Counted from the stretch's first letter, positions 17,785 through 26,702 are shown. The stretch: DNA of 29,030 nucleotides from Blattamonas nauphoetae (GCA_033064195.1 JARBJD010000614.1:1-29030), one strand, 5' to 3'. The notes: generated by a model from the sequence alone, not told the origin. A program made the numbers and translations.

Positions 17785-17944
17785 TAAAAATAAAAAATGG
17801 CACGTCATCGTGAACATACGTCACCGGTGTTGACCCGTGAATGTAATCAGAAACGAGTTCACAATTCTCCTTTTTCATCGACTCAATCAACGCTTGCTTT
17901 GCATTCGTTCGACGTCTTTGGTTATAAGTGTCGGTTGCATTCAT
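17732..17944 (-). CDS. 70-codon right-end gene overlapping the fiber gene
   Basis: The product starts MNATDTYNQRRRTNAKQALI, contains one module of the QRR/CELVSDY/TPVTY pattern seen at the left end, and ends NERANRNESTKIQFTND. It has its own T-rich motif (about 17945-17975 on the minus strand, ending TTTGTACTAAATG). Its last 53 bases overlap the start of the fiber gene in another frame, and the fiber gene's T-rich start motif is read here as FFIFN. The element 2 copy (26168-26380) has the same length and an identical last 20 residues. Because the terminal repeat includes its first part, it shares that part with the left-end gene. Function unknown. Confidence 0.55.
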   Translation of the reverse strand: MNATDTYNQRRRTNAKQALIESMKKENCELVSDYIHGSTPVTYVHDDVPFFIFNERANRNESTKIQFTND

Positions 17945-18619
17945 TTAGTACAAAATAAAAAAAAATGAAAAAAATAAAAATTAAAACATCCATAACTTTT
18001 TAACCACTGATCCGATTTCAATAATTCCTCCACCAATGAATTCACCGTGTCGGATATGGCCTTGTATGAAAATATTTTCAAGATCTAAAAATATGTCCAT
18101 ATGTCTGTCTGTCCACGTTTTTGGTCAATGAATTTTTGGACCCCATTATCGGGGCCCACGGGGCCCACCTGGAATTTCGAGGAATTTGTGCGAATAATCC
18201 ATGTATAGTGACTTTTTCTATATGCAAAATCGAGTCCTCGATCGATTGCGAGTGGTTTCGAGTCTGGATCTCCGTTGGTTGTCAAGATATGGCCGTTTTT
18301 CAAAAATTATGATCCAATTTTTCGATTTTTTGACTACAGAACGGTACAGATCTCGCCCCCTGGCGGGTTCGAAGCCTCGCTGAGGCGAGACTCCACGAAT
18401 ACTTCACCGATTTTGATCCGGTTTCTATTGATCGATGACTCTCACCGTCATTCAAACATATATTTTTTTCAACATTTTTGTCAAAATTTCATTCAAATTT
18501 TCACTCCATACACACGAAGAAAAACACTGTTTTTGATGAAGTCACTGAGAAAAAATGACGAAAGATGGCGCTTTTCACCACTTTTTCAATGTGGTTCCCA
18601 ATTCGTTCTATACACTACT
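17803..18619 (-). repeat. Right terminal inverted repeat of element 1
   Basis: Reverse complement of 1710-2514, ending CGTTCTATACACTACT at 18619. It holds the GC-rich GGGCCC block near 18150-18170 and one 39-nt micro-repeat absent from the left arm. Confidence 0.88.
18356..18394 (+). repeat. 39-nt micro-repeat unit inserted in the right terminal repeat
   Basis: The left arm reads GATCTCG then ACGAATACTTC without interruption (reverse complement near 1926-1945). The right arm has exactly 39 extra bases between these, beginning CCCCCTGGCGGGTTCGAAGC and ending GAGGCGAGACTCC. With the flanking TCTCG it can form an outer TCTCG/CGAGA stem and two inner hairpins. Confidence 0.8.
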
Positions 18620-18763
18620 TGCCTATGTCTGAATAAACTCCCAATCTTTCGAACAATATTCAAGATCCTCGTTGGTGGAAAAGATATGAGTATTGCCTAC
18701 AATGAAGCATACAACACTATTCTCAATTATGGCATTTCTCTGACGAAAGCGATTCCCCGCTAA
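18620..18763 (+). pseudogene. 3' remnant of the 197-aa virion gene of element 2
   Basis: The last 43 codons match the gene at 11399-11992 (LPIFRTIFKI, VGGKDMSIAYNEAYNTILNY), ending with the same AIPR and stop. This fixes the start of the second element and shows the order of genes was the same in both. Confidence 0.8.
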
Positions 18764-18781
18764 AATTATAAATGAATTGTA

Positions 18782-18823
18782 CCCTTCTTCCAAAAAGGAG
18801 CAAATTTCCAAAAAGAGTCAAAT
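18782..18823 (+). repeat. Left inverted end of the Tigger transposon
   Basis: Starts CCCTTCTTCCAAAAAGGAGC and continues to GAGTCAAAT; matched by the reverse complement of the right end with one substitution and a small difference after AAATTTC. Confidence 0.88.
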
Positions 18824-18996
18824 TTGGTCCATATTGGTGTCATTCGTGGAAACATATCGATCGAACAAATCGTCTCTGATTGGCTTGTTTGATTCATTTT
18901 TTGAATAAATTCATGTTTCATTTCATCATATTTGGTCACTCGTCACTTTTCTTCACTCTTCCCAGCTGGATCGTCAAATCGGAAGTCCCATAAAAA

Positions 18997-20457
18997 ATGG
19001 GAAAAAGATCGTCTCGACCGCAACGCCCTCATTTGGAACGGATCCTTGCCGAATTGGAGTATCGACGATATCCACGTGTTGAACGGGCAATCATAATCCA
19101 TCGAGACTTTGGTATCTCGCTTCTGGAACTTTCCCACAAAATGTCAATCAAATATCACATTTTGCGAAGAGCAAAGAAAGCAATGAAGTTTGAAAGAGAC
19201 ATTCAAAAGGGCCGTCCCCTCGCATCTCAGAAGAAAGAAGAAAAATTGATACAGTCATTACATGAGGATCTGAAAAATCAAAACGAATCTCGGCAAAAGA
19301 TGTTGTGGAGCGAGTTTACACTTTTTATCTTTTTCAATGCGTTCCAGGCAGAAAAGTATCGCAGTCAACACGATAGAGAAACAAACGACAGACCAATATC
19401 TCCTTCATTTGCTTATAATCTTGTCCGAGATGAAAAATCTTTGTCCGTTTCGAAACCAGTATCAACATCTTCTGAACGAATCACGGCAACAACATATTCT
19501 AATTTGAGTGGATTTCACACTCTTCTCACCCAGACCATCAATTCCTTCAAAATCCCTTTCGAGCTCGTTTTCAACGCGGATGAGACAAGCCTGCAACTTC
19601 ACTCTCTACAACAACCTACCCTCCTTCACTTCGCAGATAAGTTGCCTCCACCTCATCTTGCACCAAAACGAATAAAAAACGCGTCTCTTCTCCCAATTAT
19701 ATGTGCTGATCGGACGCATCTTTCAACACACCTCATTTGGCCATCCACAACAGAAAAAAAAGAATTCGAGGGATTGAAAGTTTTTGGTATCGTCAATCAT
19801 TTTCACACAAGTGGATACGTGAACTCTGCTCTCTTCAATACAATCGTTTCCGAACATATTTTCAACGAAATCTCAGAAAAACGAAATCGACTCCAAAAAG
19901 AGAATCAATGGGCATTGCTCATAGTCGACGGACCAAAAACGCATCTGTCGCCTGAACTGGCCGAGAAAGGAAGAGAAAACAAGATTCACATATTGATCCT
20001 CCCAGCAAACACAACACACATTTCACAACCTCTGGACCAAACCGTTTTCCAGAGACTAAAGGGAAATCTTCAAAAAAAGAATCACACCCCAAGCCCGTTC
20101 AGTGCTGCAGCCCATCGCCAAGAAATCGCAAGAATCTTACCTGGGTCGCTGGCATCATGTCTAAATCCAGATTGCATTGAGGAAAGTTTCAAAAAAACCG
20201 GAATATATCCCCTCGAACTTAGCGAACTCCTCAAAAATGGACATATATTCGATGACTCACCTAACGGAGGAGATGAAAATCTCTCTCATCCTCATACGGC
20301 GAAACTGCTGACAGAAATAGCTCCACCTCAGATCCAACCAACGATGCCCAATCAACCACCCGTCACATCTGTCAACCGTTCAATCTTGGAATACTTTCAA
20401 CCTCGAGTTCGACAAAAACGAAGGATGTTAAAGGACGACGATTCAGAAGCGGAATGA
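18997..20457 (+). CDS. pogo/Tigger-type DDE_1 transposase
   Basis: The 486-aa product has an N-terminal basic helix-turn-helix region (about residues 10-75, with YPRVERAIIIHRDFGISLLE), likely binding the transposon ends. The catalytic DDD triad is visible: D195 in VFNADETSL, D311 in ALLIVDGPKTHLS, and D347 in TTHISQPLDQTVFQRLKG, giving the 35-residue D2-D3 spacing. The PLDQTVF motif matches the PLDVGVF-type block of pogo transposases. The C-terminal part (about 400-486) is Pro-rich with a basic end, KRRMLKDDDSEAE. Length is usual for Tigger transposases and the frame is open throughout, so it could be active. It lacks the T-rich start motif of the Polinton genes, consistent with separate origin. 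The ATG at 18997 gives MGKRSSRPQRPH; no better start lies upstream in the element. Confidence 0.92.
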   Translation: MGKRSSRPQRPHLERILAELEYRRYPRVERAIIIHRDFGISLLELSHKMSIKYHILRRAKKAMKFERDIQKGRPLASQKKEEKLIQSLHEDLKNQNESRQKMLWSEFTLFIFFNAFQAEKYRSQHDRETNDRPISPSFAYNLVRDEKSLSVSKPVSTSSERITATTYSNLSGFHTLLTQTINSFKIPFELVFNADETSLQLHSLQQPTLLHFADKLPPPHLAPKRIKNASLLPIICADRTHLSTHLIWPSTTEKKEFEGLKVFGIVNHFHTSGYVNSALFNTIVSEHIFNEISEKRNRLQKENQWALLIVDGPKTHLSPELAEKGRENKIHILILPANTTHISQPLDQTVFQRLKGNLQKKNHTPSPFSAAAHRQEIARILPGSLASCLNPDCIEESFKKTGIYPLELSELLKNGHIFDDSPNGGDENLSHPHTAKLLTEIAPPQIQPTMPNQPPVTSVNRSILEYFQPRVRQKRRMLKDDDSEAE

Positions 20458-20498
20458 GAAATTTTTCTGTGGGTTCTTTCATTTCACGTACGAACCTT

Positions 20499-20540
20499 GA
20501 TTTGACTCTTTATGAAATTTGCTCCTTTTTGGAACAAGGG
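20499..20540 (-). repeat. Right inverted end of the Tigger transposon
   Basis: Read on the minus strand it starts CCCTTGTTCCAAAAAGGAGC and runs to GAGTCAAAT, pairing with the left end. Confidence 0.88.
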
Positions 20541-20542
20541 TA

Positions 20543-20602
20543 TTTTTTATTTTTACTTAAATAGACTTCGTCTCTTCAACACAATTTCTCAAAATTGCAT
20601 AA
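20543..20602 (+). promoter_or_regulatory. T-rich start motif with 44-base leader, next to the Tigger insertion
   Basis: TTTTTTATTTTTACTTAA begins 3' of the right TA of the transposon. Between it and the ATG at 20603 lie about 42 bases absent from the element 1 gene, ending TTGCATAA. Either this leader is an extra insertion in element 2, or the ATG now uses a different signal. Confidence 0.45.
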
Positions 20603-20911
20603 ATGGCACCAGGAAGTTTCAACAAACTCAAAAATATCGGCAAGCAATTCTTTCAATTCATCAAACCTCTAGCTCCAACATTGCTTCAAGTCGGTGGTGG
20701 ATTGCTCTCTCAAACGAACAGTAAATTCGGACAAACAGCTGGAGGAATACTCAATGGATTAGGAGGAATGATGGACGTTTATCAACAAAACAAGGCGATC
20801 AATCGTCAACAAAAACCGCAGATGATTGAGTACGAACCACCTCGAAATGGACGATTCTCAAATGATGATATGCCACTCTCGTCAAATTCCAAAATTCAAT
20901 TCAAAGGATAA
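20603..20911 (+). CDS. Small amphipathic MAPG protein A, element 2 copy
   Basis: The 102-aa product is nearly identical to residues 1-70 of the element 1 protein (MAPGSFNKLKNIGKQFFQFI) and to its tail (RNGRFSNDDMPLSSNSKIQF). It lacks the 25 residues that the micro-repeat adds in element 1, so it shows the ancestral, uninserted form. It looks whole. Confidence 0.65.
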   Translation: MAPGSFNKLKNIGKQFFQFIKPLAPTLLQVGGGLLSQTNSKFGQTAGGILNGLGGMMDVYQQNKAINRQQKPQMIEYEPPRNGRFSNDDMPLSSNSKIQFKG

Positions 20912-20948
20912 CCATTCACTAGTATTCGAATATTTTTATTTTCCTAAA

Positions 20949-21245
20949 ATGGCACCAGGTTGGTTATCAAAATTAGCAGCAGTTGGCAAAAATATACTCA
21001 GAGTTGGAGCTCCATTTCTGAATCTTATTCCCTTCGTTGGACCACTGATTTCTAAGGTCGCACAGACAGGTGTTGAGATGATACCAGATGTGAAATCGGA
21101 TCAGCAAATCCATGCAGAAAAGATGGCACAATATGAGCAAGCGATCAATGAAGGAAACACTGCAGTAGCGAACAAGCTCAGAGGAGAAATACTGAAACTG
21201 GAAGAAAAGCTGAAACCAAAGAAGAAGAAAGTCAAAAAGAAATAA
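20949..21245 (+). CDS. Small amphipathic MAPG protein B, element 2 copy
   Basis: The 98-aa product begins MAPGWLSKLAAVGKNILRVG, with the same hydrophobic segment, charged helix and Lys-rich tail (PKKKKVKKK) as the element 1 copy. The ATG at 20949 is preferred over an in-frame upstream ATG because ATTTTTATTTTCCTAAA ends there. It looks whole. Confidence 0.65.
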   Translation: MAPGWLSKLAAVGKNILRVGAPFLNLIPFVGPLISKVAQTGVEMIPDVKSDQQIHAEKMAQYEQAINEGNTAVANKLRGEILKLEEKLKPKKKKVKKK

Positions 21246-21253
21246 GCAATATT

Positions 21254-21273
21254 GTTTTTTTATTTTTGTTAAA
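21254..21273 (+). promoter_or_regulatory. T-rich start motif before capsid gene 1, element 2
   Basis: TTTTTTTATTTTTGTTAAA directly before the ATG at 21274, matching 12759-12776. Confidence 0.6.
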
Positions 21274-23139
21274 ATGAACTCACATTTAACACATCTGACA
21301 AACAAAAGAACTGGAGCATCATCATTGACTGGAAATACCACTGGAAGGATAGAATACACAAGAGATGACATGGGTCAAATACAACAACAACTTCAGTCTG
21401 AGCATCACATTAATTACCTTCTGAATGATGGGGCACATAGTACTTCTATTCAAGAATTGAAACCATCAGAGAATGCACGTTTCTACACGGGACAAGAGAT
21501 AATCATTCCACTGACTGGCAATCAGGACATTTGTCAAATCGATGATTCTTTCATTACGTTCACAATGACTGCAACATTGAGAGTCAACAATTGGCAAACA
21601 ACTGCTGGAAAAATTGGTTCGAACATGAATGAGATAATCTTCATCTTCGTTGGACTCAAGCATTCAGCATCAATCTTTCGTGACCTTACTGTTCTTCACA
21701 ACAATCAAAGAATCATCAGCACAACAAACAATGATGTATCAATGGAGTCTCACATCTACAATATGATCAAACCTAAGAGTCAATTGGAGAATCGAAAACA
21801 TTGTCACACACCTTGGCAGAATGCATGGAATCATGATGAATCAGTTGCTGGTGTGTATATTCCATTATCGGATTTCACAACGACGTCTGGAACAGGAGTG
21901 TTTCAAGACACAATCGATGTGCCAATTCGTGTGTCGATTAATCTTGAAGATCTTCTCATTTTCTCTGGAATGACTGACTATCCAAAATGTCTCTTTGGTG
22001 ATTTGAAATTGAGTGTGCACATGAATGAGGATGCGTTTGTTTGTTGTTCTGTGAATCCTGAACTTACTTTGAAAGATACACTATCATCACTCGTAACTGG
22101 AACAGCAGCAGCACCAACGATTAAAGCAGCAATTCTCAATTGTATTCAACATCGTCCCTATTTCTTGAATAACCTTGTCACCTCATGCAAAAAGAATTTC
22201 GTTCAAATTGGCCAATCATTTCTTCAACCAACCGTTACTAAAGACATTGTTTGTTCAACAGCCAATGCCGTGACAACAGAACCAGAATTCGTCCATCAGT
22301 ACATCTCATTAATCGTCACAAACTATATGATTGATGATGTGTATTGCATGAGTGCTGGATACAAAATGAATGATGGTGCGATAAAGAAACTCATGGAGAT
22401 GTGTCAGAATCGTCCTGGAACAATTCCAGCAGAGAAGATCTCATTCTATCCATTTCAGAAGACACCAACGGCAACAGGAATTGATTGTACTCAGCAAATG
22501 GTTGTTGTGAATGCAAAGGACATTATGCTTCTCTTCCGTCATTACGACAATGAAGTCACATGTTTCCACAATCCAATGCAGAAGAATATCCAAGTGAATC
22601 TCCTCAACAAATACTATCCAGAACAACCAACGACAACTATTGGAGCACGCTTCTATCAATTCGCATTATCGACTCTCAATCTCGATTCATACCTAGCTGT
22701 TCCTGATGATTTGGAGCGATCACTGACGGATTCTCTCGTTGAAGAGAAACTCACTGGTGACGGAACATATCCAAATGAAACAATGACACGAGTTCGTCCA
22801 GTTCATGACAATACTGACTTCCTTCTGTGCTTCCCAACTCAACGTAGTGGATGTCCAACGAACTGCAATGATTCCATCAGTTCAAAAGGAAACACTGCGG
22901 TCACTTTGAGATCGCATCCAATCTATCAGGGTAATCTTGACACATACTACAATGTTTACAACCCAAGTCAAAGTGGAGGTGATATGACAACATTTACTCA
23001 TCCTCCAGCACCGATTCTAGCGACAACTGAAACCACATGGTGGGTCTTACGATACAGTAATGGTGAACCCAGAGTCGAGTACTATCCAAATCACACATTG
23101 AAAGCATTACATAAAGATTTGGGAATCATTCCAAATTGA
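21274..23139 (+). CDS. Capsid-type protein 1, element 2 copy
   Basis: The 621-aa product starts MNSHLTHLTNKRTGASSLTG and matches the element 1 protein along its entire length. The most variable region is in the middle (around residues 265-325, for example LKDTLSSLVTGTAAAPTIKA), where a surface loop might lie. Many differences between the copies are silent at the DNA level, which suggests the protein was kept under selection while the two lineages diverged. It looks whole. Confidence 0.72.
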   Translation: MNSHLTHLTNKRTGASSLTGNTTGRIEYTRDDMGQIQQQLQSEHHINYLLNDGAHSTSIQELKPSENARFYTGQEIIIPLTGNQDICQIDDSFITFTMTATLRVNNWQTTAGKIGSNMNEIIFIFVGLKHSASIFRDLTVLHNNQRIISTTNNDVSMESHIYNMIKPKSQLENRKHCHTPWQNAWNHDESVAGVYIPLSDFTTTSGTGVFQDTIDVPIRVSINLEDLLIFSGMTDYPKCLFGDLKLSVHMNEDAFVCCSVNPELTLKDTLSSLVTGTAAAPTIKAAILNCIQHRPYFLNNLVTSCKKNFVQIGQSFLQPTVTKDIVCSTANAVTTEPEFVHQYISLIVTNYMIDDVYCMSAGYKMNDGAIKKLMEMCQNRPGTIPAEKISFYPFQKTPTATGIDCTQQMVVVNAKDIMLLFRHYDNEVTCFHNPMQKNIQVNLLNKYYPEQPTTTIGARFYQFALSTLNLDSYLAVPDDLERSLTDSLVEEKLTGDGTYPNETMTRVRPVHDNTDFLLCFPTQRSGCPTNCNDSISSKGNTAVTLRSHPIYQGNLDTYYNVYNPSQSGGDMTTFTHPPAPILATTETTWWVLRYSNGEPRVEYYPNHTLKALHKDLGIIPN

Positions 23140-23167
23140 AAATGACAAAAGAAATTATTGATATTGT

Positions 23168-23186
23168 ATTTTTTATTTTTCTATAA
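23168..23186 (+). promoter_or_regulatory. T-rich start motif before capsid gene 2, element 2
   Basis: ATTTTTTATTTTTCTATAA directly before the ATG at 23187, within the stretch that is almost unchanged between the two elements. Confidence 0.62.
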
Positions 23187-24948
23187 ATGAGAAGTATCAG
23201 ATCAAATCAATCCAAACCAACATCGACACTAATTGAGCAAATTGAAGTGCAATCGTACTTGCCCAAACAATGGGATTCAGAACCTCACGTGTATTCAATT
23301 CAGGAAGTTCATCCAACAAATCCTCCTATGCCATGCAGAATTGGAGACGAGATTGAAGTTCCATTGTGCTATGACGGTCATGATGTGACTGAGTTTGCGA
23401 AGAGTCATTTGCGAATAGATCTCACGATTACTGTTCCATACAAAAAACCAACACAATGGGGAGAAGTTTTGTATCTTTCTTCGGAATGTTCTACGGTTTC
23501 AAGTCATCATCAGATGCAATTCGAGACATGAGACTGGTTGACAGTAAAGGAAACATTATTGACAACACACTTCAGAATAATCATGTTCACGAATCATTTC
23601 TGTATCACACTTTCAAGTGGTATGAGGAGAAAAACAACATGAAGCATTGTTACAGTCTATTTGAAAATGTTCAGAGAATGGATCCCAAAGTGTGTGTGGA
23701 GCATATTTAATCCCAATGGGTGGTACAGAAACCTCATATCCGTTAACCATTCCTCTTGTAATACCATTTGTGAATCTCCTTCCACTGAGTACCTTTGATC
23801 AGTATCCGAATTCAATCTTTGGCAATTTACGGTTACGATTTCATTTGACAACTGATTCTCTTGTGTATTGTCCCATTCGTGCATCAACTGTCATTCAACA
23901 AACACTTCAAGAAAAATTAGATACCACTCCTGCCGGGCAGGTTGATCATAATACTGAACGAGGTTATCTTCAGATGATGCATGATAGAGAATGGTCAACT
24001 TTAACTATGGAGTTTACACAAATTGGGAATCCAGTTCTACAATGTGAAGACATAGAGGACCGAACCACACCGAAGGAACAGCGTCTGTTGTTTCGCATTG
24101 GGATTGGATAGAACCTAAACAGACAACTTCAACTGTCCTCTCCTCATTAGTGGATAAAGTCGCTTCAATTTGTTATGGATATCAAAATACTGACGCCACA
24201 AAGCAATCTCTCTTCAACACTTACTCAAAACTGTGTATGTCATCAAAGCAGAAAGAATTGACACGCAATCATTCCAATCATCTGCAAATGCCATGGGAGT
24301 GAGATCAAACATCAGTATCAAACTCAACAATCTCATGAATCTTATGTGCCTATTCCTGAAAGACCAAACGAGTGTACAGTCTTTCGCAATCCTCAATATG
24401 TTGGTCACTTCGAAATGCTTGGATCCAACTTTCCCAATTTCCCAATGTCAACCATCTCACCAGAGTTCTATCAAATGATGATGGTGAACGGTGATTTCAT
24501 TGGATGTTCTGCAACAGAAGAGTTTGAGAATTCCATTTGTGAACCTCGAATTTGGGAAAGAAGGAGTTCGACTGCCATAACACGGTACAAGAAAATAAAA
24601 CCATTCACAGATGCAACTTGTTTCACTTTTATGGTTCCAACAGATCGAAGTGAAATTGCTGGTGGTGAAGAAGGTATTTCAACAGCAGAATCAGTCAACA
24701 TTGTCTTCAGAGGAACACCTATCAATCAGGGTGAACTCGATCCATATTTCACCTCAACTCCAGAAGGTCCTCCTCCACCTATTTTGGCACTACATCAAGC
24801 AACATACTGGTTATTCTGGATTGAAAATGGACAACCACGAGTGCGATATGTCATTGATCGTCGACTCCAAGAAGCATATGAAGAAGTGAAGAGAGGATAT
24901 AAAGAATCAAATATGATATTTTATTTTTGTAGAAAACAAAGATGGTGA
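23187..24948 (+). pseudogene. Capsid-type protein 2, element 2 copy, broken
   Basis: It is homologous along its length to the element 1 gene at 14695-16371, with the same start (MRSIRSNQSKPTSTLIEQIE) and the same C-terminal region (PPPPILALHQATYWLFWIEN). A few breaks interrupt the reading, in contrast to the whole capsid gene 1 next to it. The end is set at the last stop in the C-terminal frame, slightly past the stop position of the element 1 gene and overlapping the next start. Confidence 0.8.
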
Positions 24949-25348
24949 AACGCTATTTCTCAATTCAGAATTCTCACACTGCTCAACTCCTCCTGATTTT
25001 ACCAATTCTAGAAAACAAAATACATCTACTTTCTCGACTGCAAACTAATTCATGTGAAGAAGAAATTACTGGGAACTCAACTGTCATCTCAAAGATATTC
25101 CTCAGCACATTACAATCCATGGTGATTGGATCCAGACTGACGCATTCAATGATTCATATGTAGCTTTCTGCAATGAACAAATTGCGAAGCGAAAGAAGTG
25201 CGAATTAACTACTCGACAATCAATTGTGAAGATCTGGTTCAAGGACAGTTCTAGTGACTCAATTGAGATGGAGACATCGGAGACAATCAATGGAAAAATA
25301 ACCAAAGAGTATTATGAATTTCTGGTTGATCTCATGTTGGAGTATTAG
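24942..25348 (+). pseudogene. 136-aa protein gene, element 2 copy, broken
   Basis: It begins MVKRYFSIQNSHTAQL and ends with the same YYEFLVDLMLEY as the element 1 gene. The 3' 160 bases are nearly identical to element 1 even at silent positions. The copy is broken. Confidence 0.75.
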
Positions 25349-25360
25349 TCATTGTTTCGA

Positions 25361-26220
25361 CTAGGGTGAGTATTTTTGTATGAGTTCATTGATGAGTGTC
25401 TGTTGTTGCCCGACAATGCTACTCAGTTCCTGAATGGCTTTGAGACAGAAGCAAGAGAGTTCTGCATAATCAACTTGAAGACAATCTGGATTGGAATCAT
25501 TCACGACTTCGGGGAATATTTCTTGGATCTGTTGTGCAATCACTCCAATGTGTTTCTTCTCACTTTCCTTCTTCAGACATTCACATTTCTCTTTGCAGTT
25601 CTTCAAGTGTTCTTCATCAGTTTCACTTTCAATTTGTCTTGTGACTTTGTTGATCTTCGAGTCAAATGTGTTGAATTGGTAGCGAACAATTTCCACTTTA
25701 TTCAGTTGCTCAAGAACATTAGGATATGGTTCAATATTTCTTTTCACTCTTCTGTCTGATAGCTGAGAAAAACTTCCCGTTGTGGATATTGAAAACACTC
25801 CTGAACCCGTGTCCTCATCGTAATAGTACAATGCTGGTTTGTCACAGGAGACCACATAATAATTCCATCACCATTGAACTGAATTCCTGAAGTTTCTGCA
25901 ATCGATTGTGAGATTGAAATTCCAGAAGAAAATGTTGATGCCGGATATGTTCCAGGATACTTCGGAAGTGATCCTTCTGAGATATTCCACTTCGCTCCAT
26001 TCACATTGATCAATCCTCCAATTGTTGGTGTCGTGATTGATCCATTTGTGCTGACTACTTTTTGGATTGAAGATATCGCTGACTTGTGTGCTTCTGTTGT
26101 CTTCTGAAGTGATTCAATCACTGCTCTATTCTCGTTGGTTGTTGAGAGATTATGATCAATCATTGTCTCAATCATTTGTGAATTGTATTTTTGTCGATTC
26201 ATTTCTGTTTGCTCTTTCAT
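25361..26220 (-). pseudogene. S74-domain fiber gene, element 2 copy, broken
   Basis: The N-terminal coiled coil (MKEQTEMNRQKYNSQMIETM) and the S74 part (LSDRRVKRNIEPYPNVLEQL, HIGVIAQQIQEIFPEVV) are both present. The coiled-coil region is shorter than in element 1, and the beta segment lacks a few residues around the element 1 CSAGI. The start at 26220 follows ATTTTATTTTCA, the counterpart of the element 1 motif. The gene is disrupted, with very few breaks. Confidence 0.8.
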
Positions 26221-26380
26221 TGAAAATAAAATTCTTGATTCCCTCATGAACATACATCACCGGCACATTATTTCTGACATACTCAGAGACTAGCGAACAG
26301 TTCTCTTCCCTCATTGATTCAATTAATGCTTGTTCTGAACATACTCGACGTCTTTCGCTGTACATCGCAGTTGGATTCAT
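26168..26380 (-). CDS. 70-codon gene overlapping the fiber start, element 2 copy
   Basis: The product begins MNPTAMYSERRRVCSEQALI and ends with the same 20 residues as the element 1 protein. In the middle it differs more (SEYVRNNVPVMYVHEGIKN). In the 53-base overlap with the fiber gene the differences from element 1 are silent in this frame. Upstream on the minus strand lies TTTTTAATTTGTATTAA directly before the ATG. Confidence 0.55.
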   Translation of the reverse strand: MNPTAMYSERRRVCSEQALIESMREENCSLVSEYVRNNVPVMYVHEGIKNFIFNERANRNESTKIQFTND

Positions 26381-26435
26381 TTAATACAAATTAAAAATTC
26401 AAAATAAAAATAACAACGAGTTTTATTTCTGTTGA

Positions 26436-26699
26436 TCATTCTGGAGCATCTAATTTGGTACTTTTCTTTTCACGTACTTCATCCAGATTTTGGCACAGAT
26501 TGGTCGATAATATTCGAACGATTCTGGTTTCATCTTCGAGAAACTTTGAGGTTGTGATCTCAACATGTTCATCACCATTTGACTGATCTGCTCTTTCGAT
26601 AGTCTGACGCATAACTCCTCCGATGCACAGGAAAGTTTTCTGACGTTTGCTATTTGACAGATCAGTTGAGGTTGGTTTCGTCGCCATTTTTCGTGTCAT
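26436..26699 (-). CDS. Small right-end gene of element 2, unrecognised
   Basis: The 87-codon frame is more likely to start at the second ATG (MATKPTSTDLSNSKRQKTFL, near 26687). It contains FLCIGGVMRQTIERADQSNG and a charged C-terminus (LDEVREKKSTKLDAPE). No family recognised. No copy is present at the matching place in element 1, whose fiber and 70-codon genes run directly into the terminal repeat. It follows the gene at 26703-26912 closely and has no good T-rich motif of its own, so they may be co-transcribed. Confidence 0.45.
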   Translation of the reverse strand: MTRKMATKPTSTDLSNSKRQKTFLCIGGVMRQTIERADQSNGDEHVEITTSKFLEDETRIVRILSTNLCQNLDEVREKKSTKLDAPE

Positions 26700-26702
26700 A
26701 GT

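Larger units (their letters stand above)
1710..18619 (+). mobile_element. Polinton/Maverick element 1, nearly complete
   Basis: The element is about 16.9 kb and is bounded by inverted repeats of about 0.8 kb whose outer ends read 5'-AGTAGTGTATAG. A 5'-AG end is the family signature. It carries the Polinton hallmark set: protein-primed DNA polymerase B, RVE-type integrase, FtsK/HerA-like packaging ATPase and capsid-type proteins. The replication and integration genes are broken (roughly ten breaks over the whole element), while the packaging ATPase and most virion genes look whole. The two terminal arms are still closely alike, suggesting a moderately recent insertion, though arms can also be homogenised. 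The 6 bases outside each end (AATGTG left, TGCCTA right) do not match, so no target duplication is visible; the right end abuts a second, truncated element. Confidence 0.9.
18782..20540 (+). mobile_element. pogo/Tigger-type DNA transposon, apparently complete
   Basis: The element is 1,759 bp, flanked by TA on both sides (18780-18781 and 20541-20542), the target duplication of the Tc1/mariner-pogo superfamily. Its inverted ends of about 40 bp start CCCTTCTTCCAAAAAGGAGC (left) and CCCTTGTTCCAAAAAGGAGC (right, reverse strand) and differ at only a few places. It holds one full-length transposase gene. It has landed between the 197-aa remnant and the T-rich motif of the next gene. The near-identical ends and open reading frame suggest a young insertion, younger than the Polinton it sits in. 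Confidence 0.92.

Noticed and set aside
18275-18763. 162-codon frame joining the right terminal repeat to the 197-aa gene remnant
   Set aside because: It is an accidental read-through of the junction between the two elements, not a gene.
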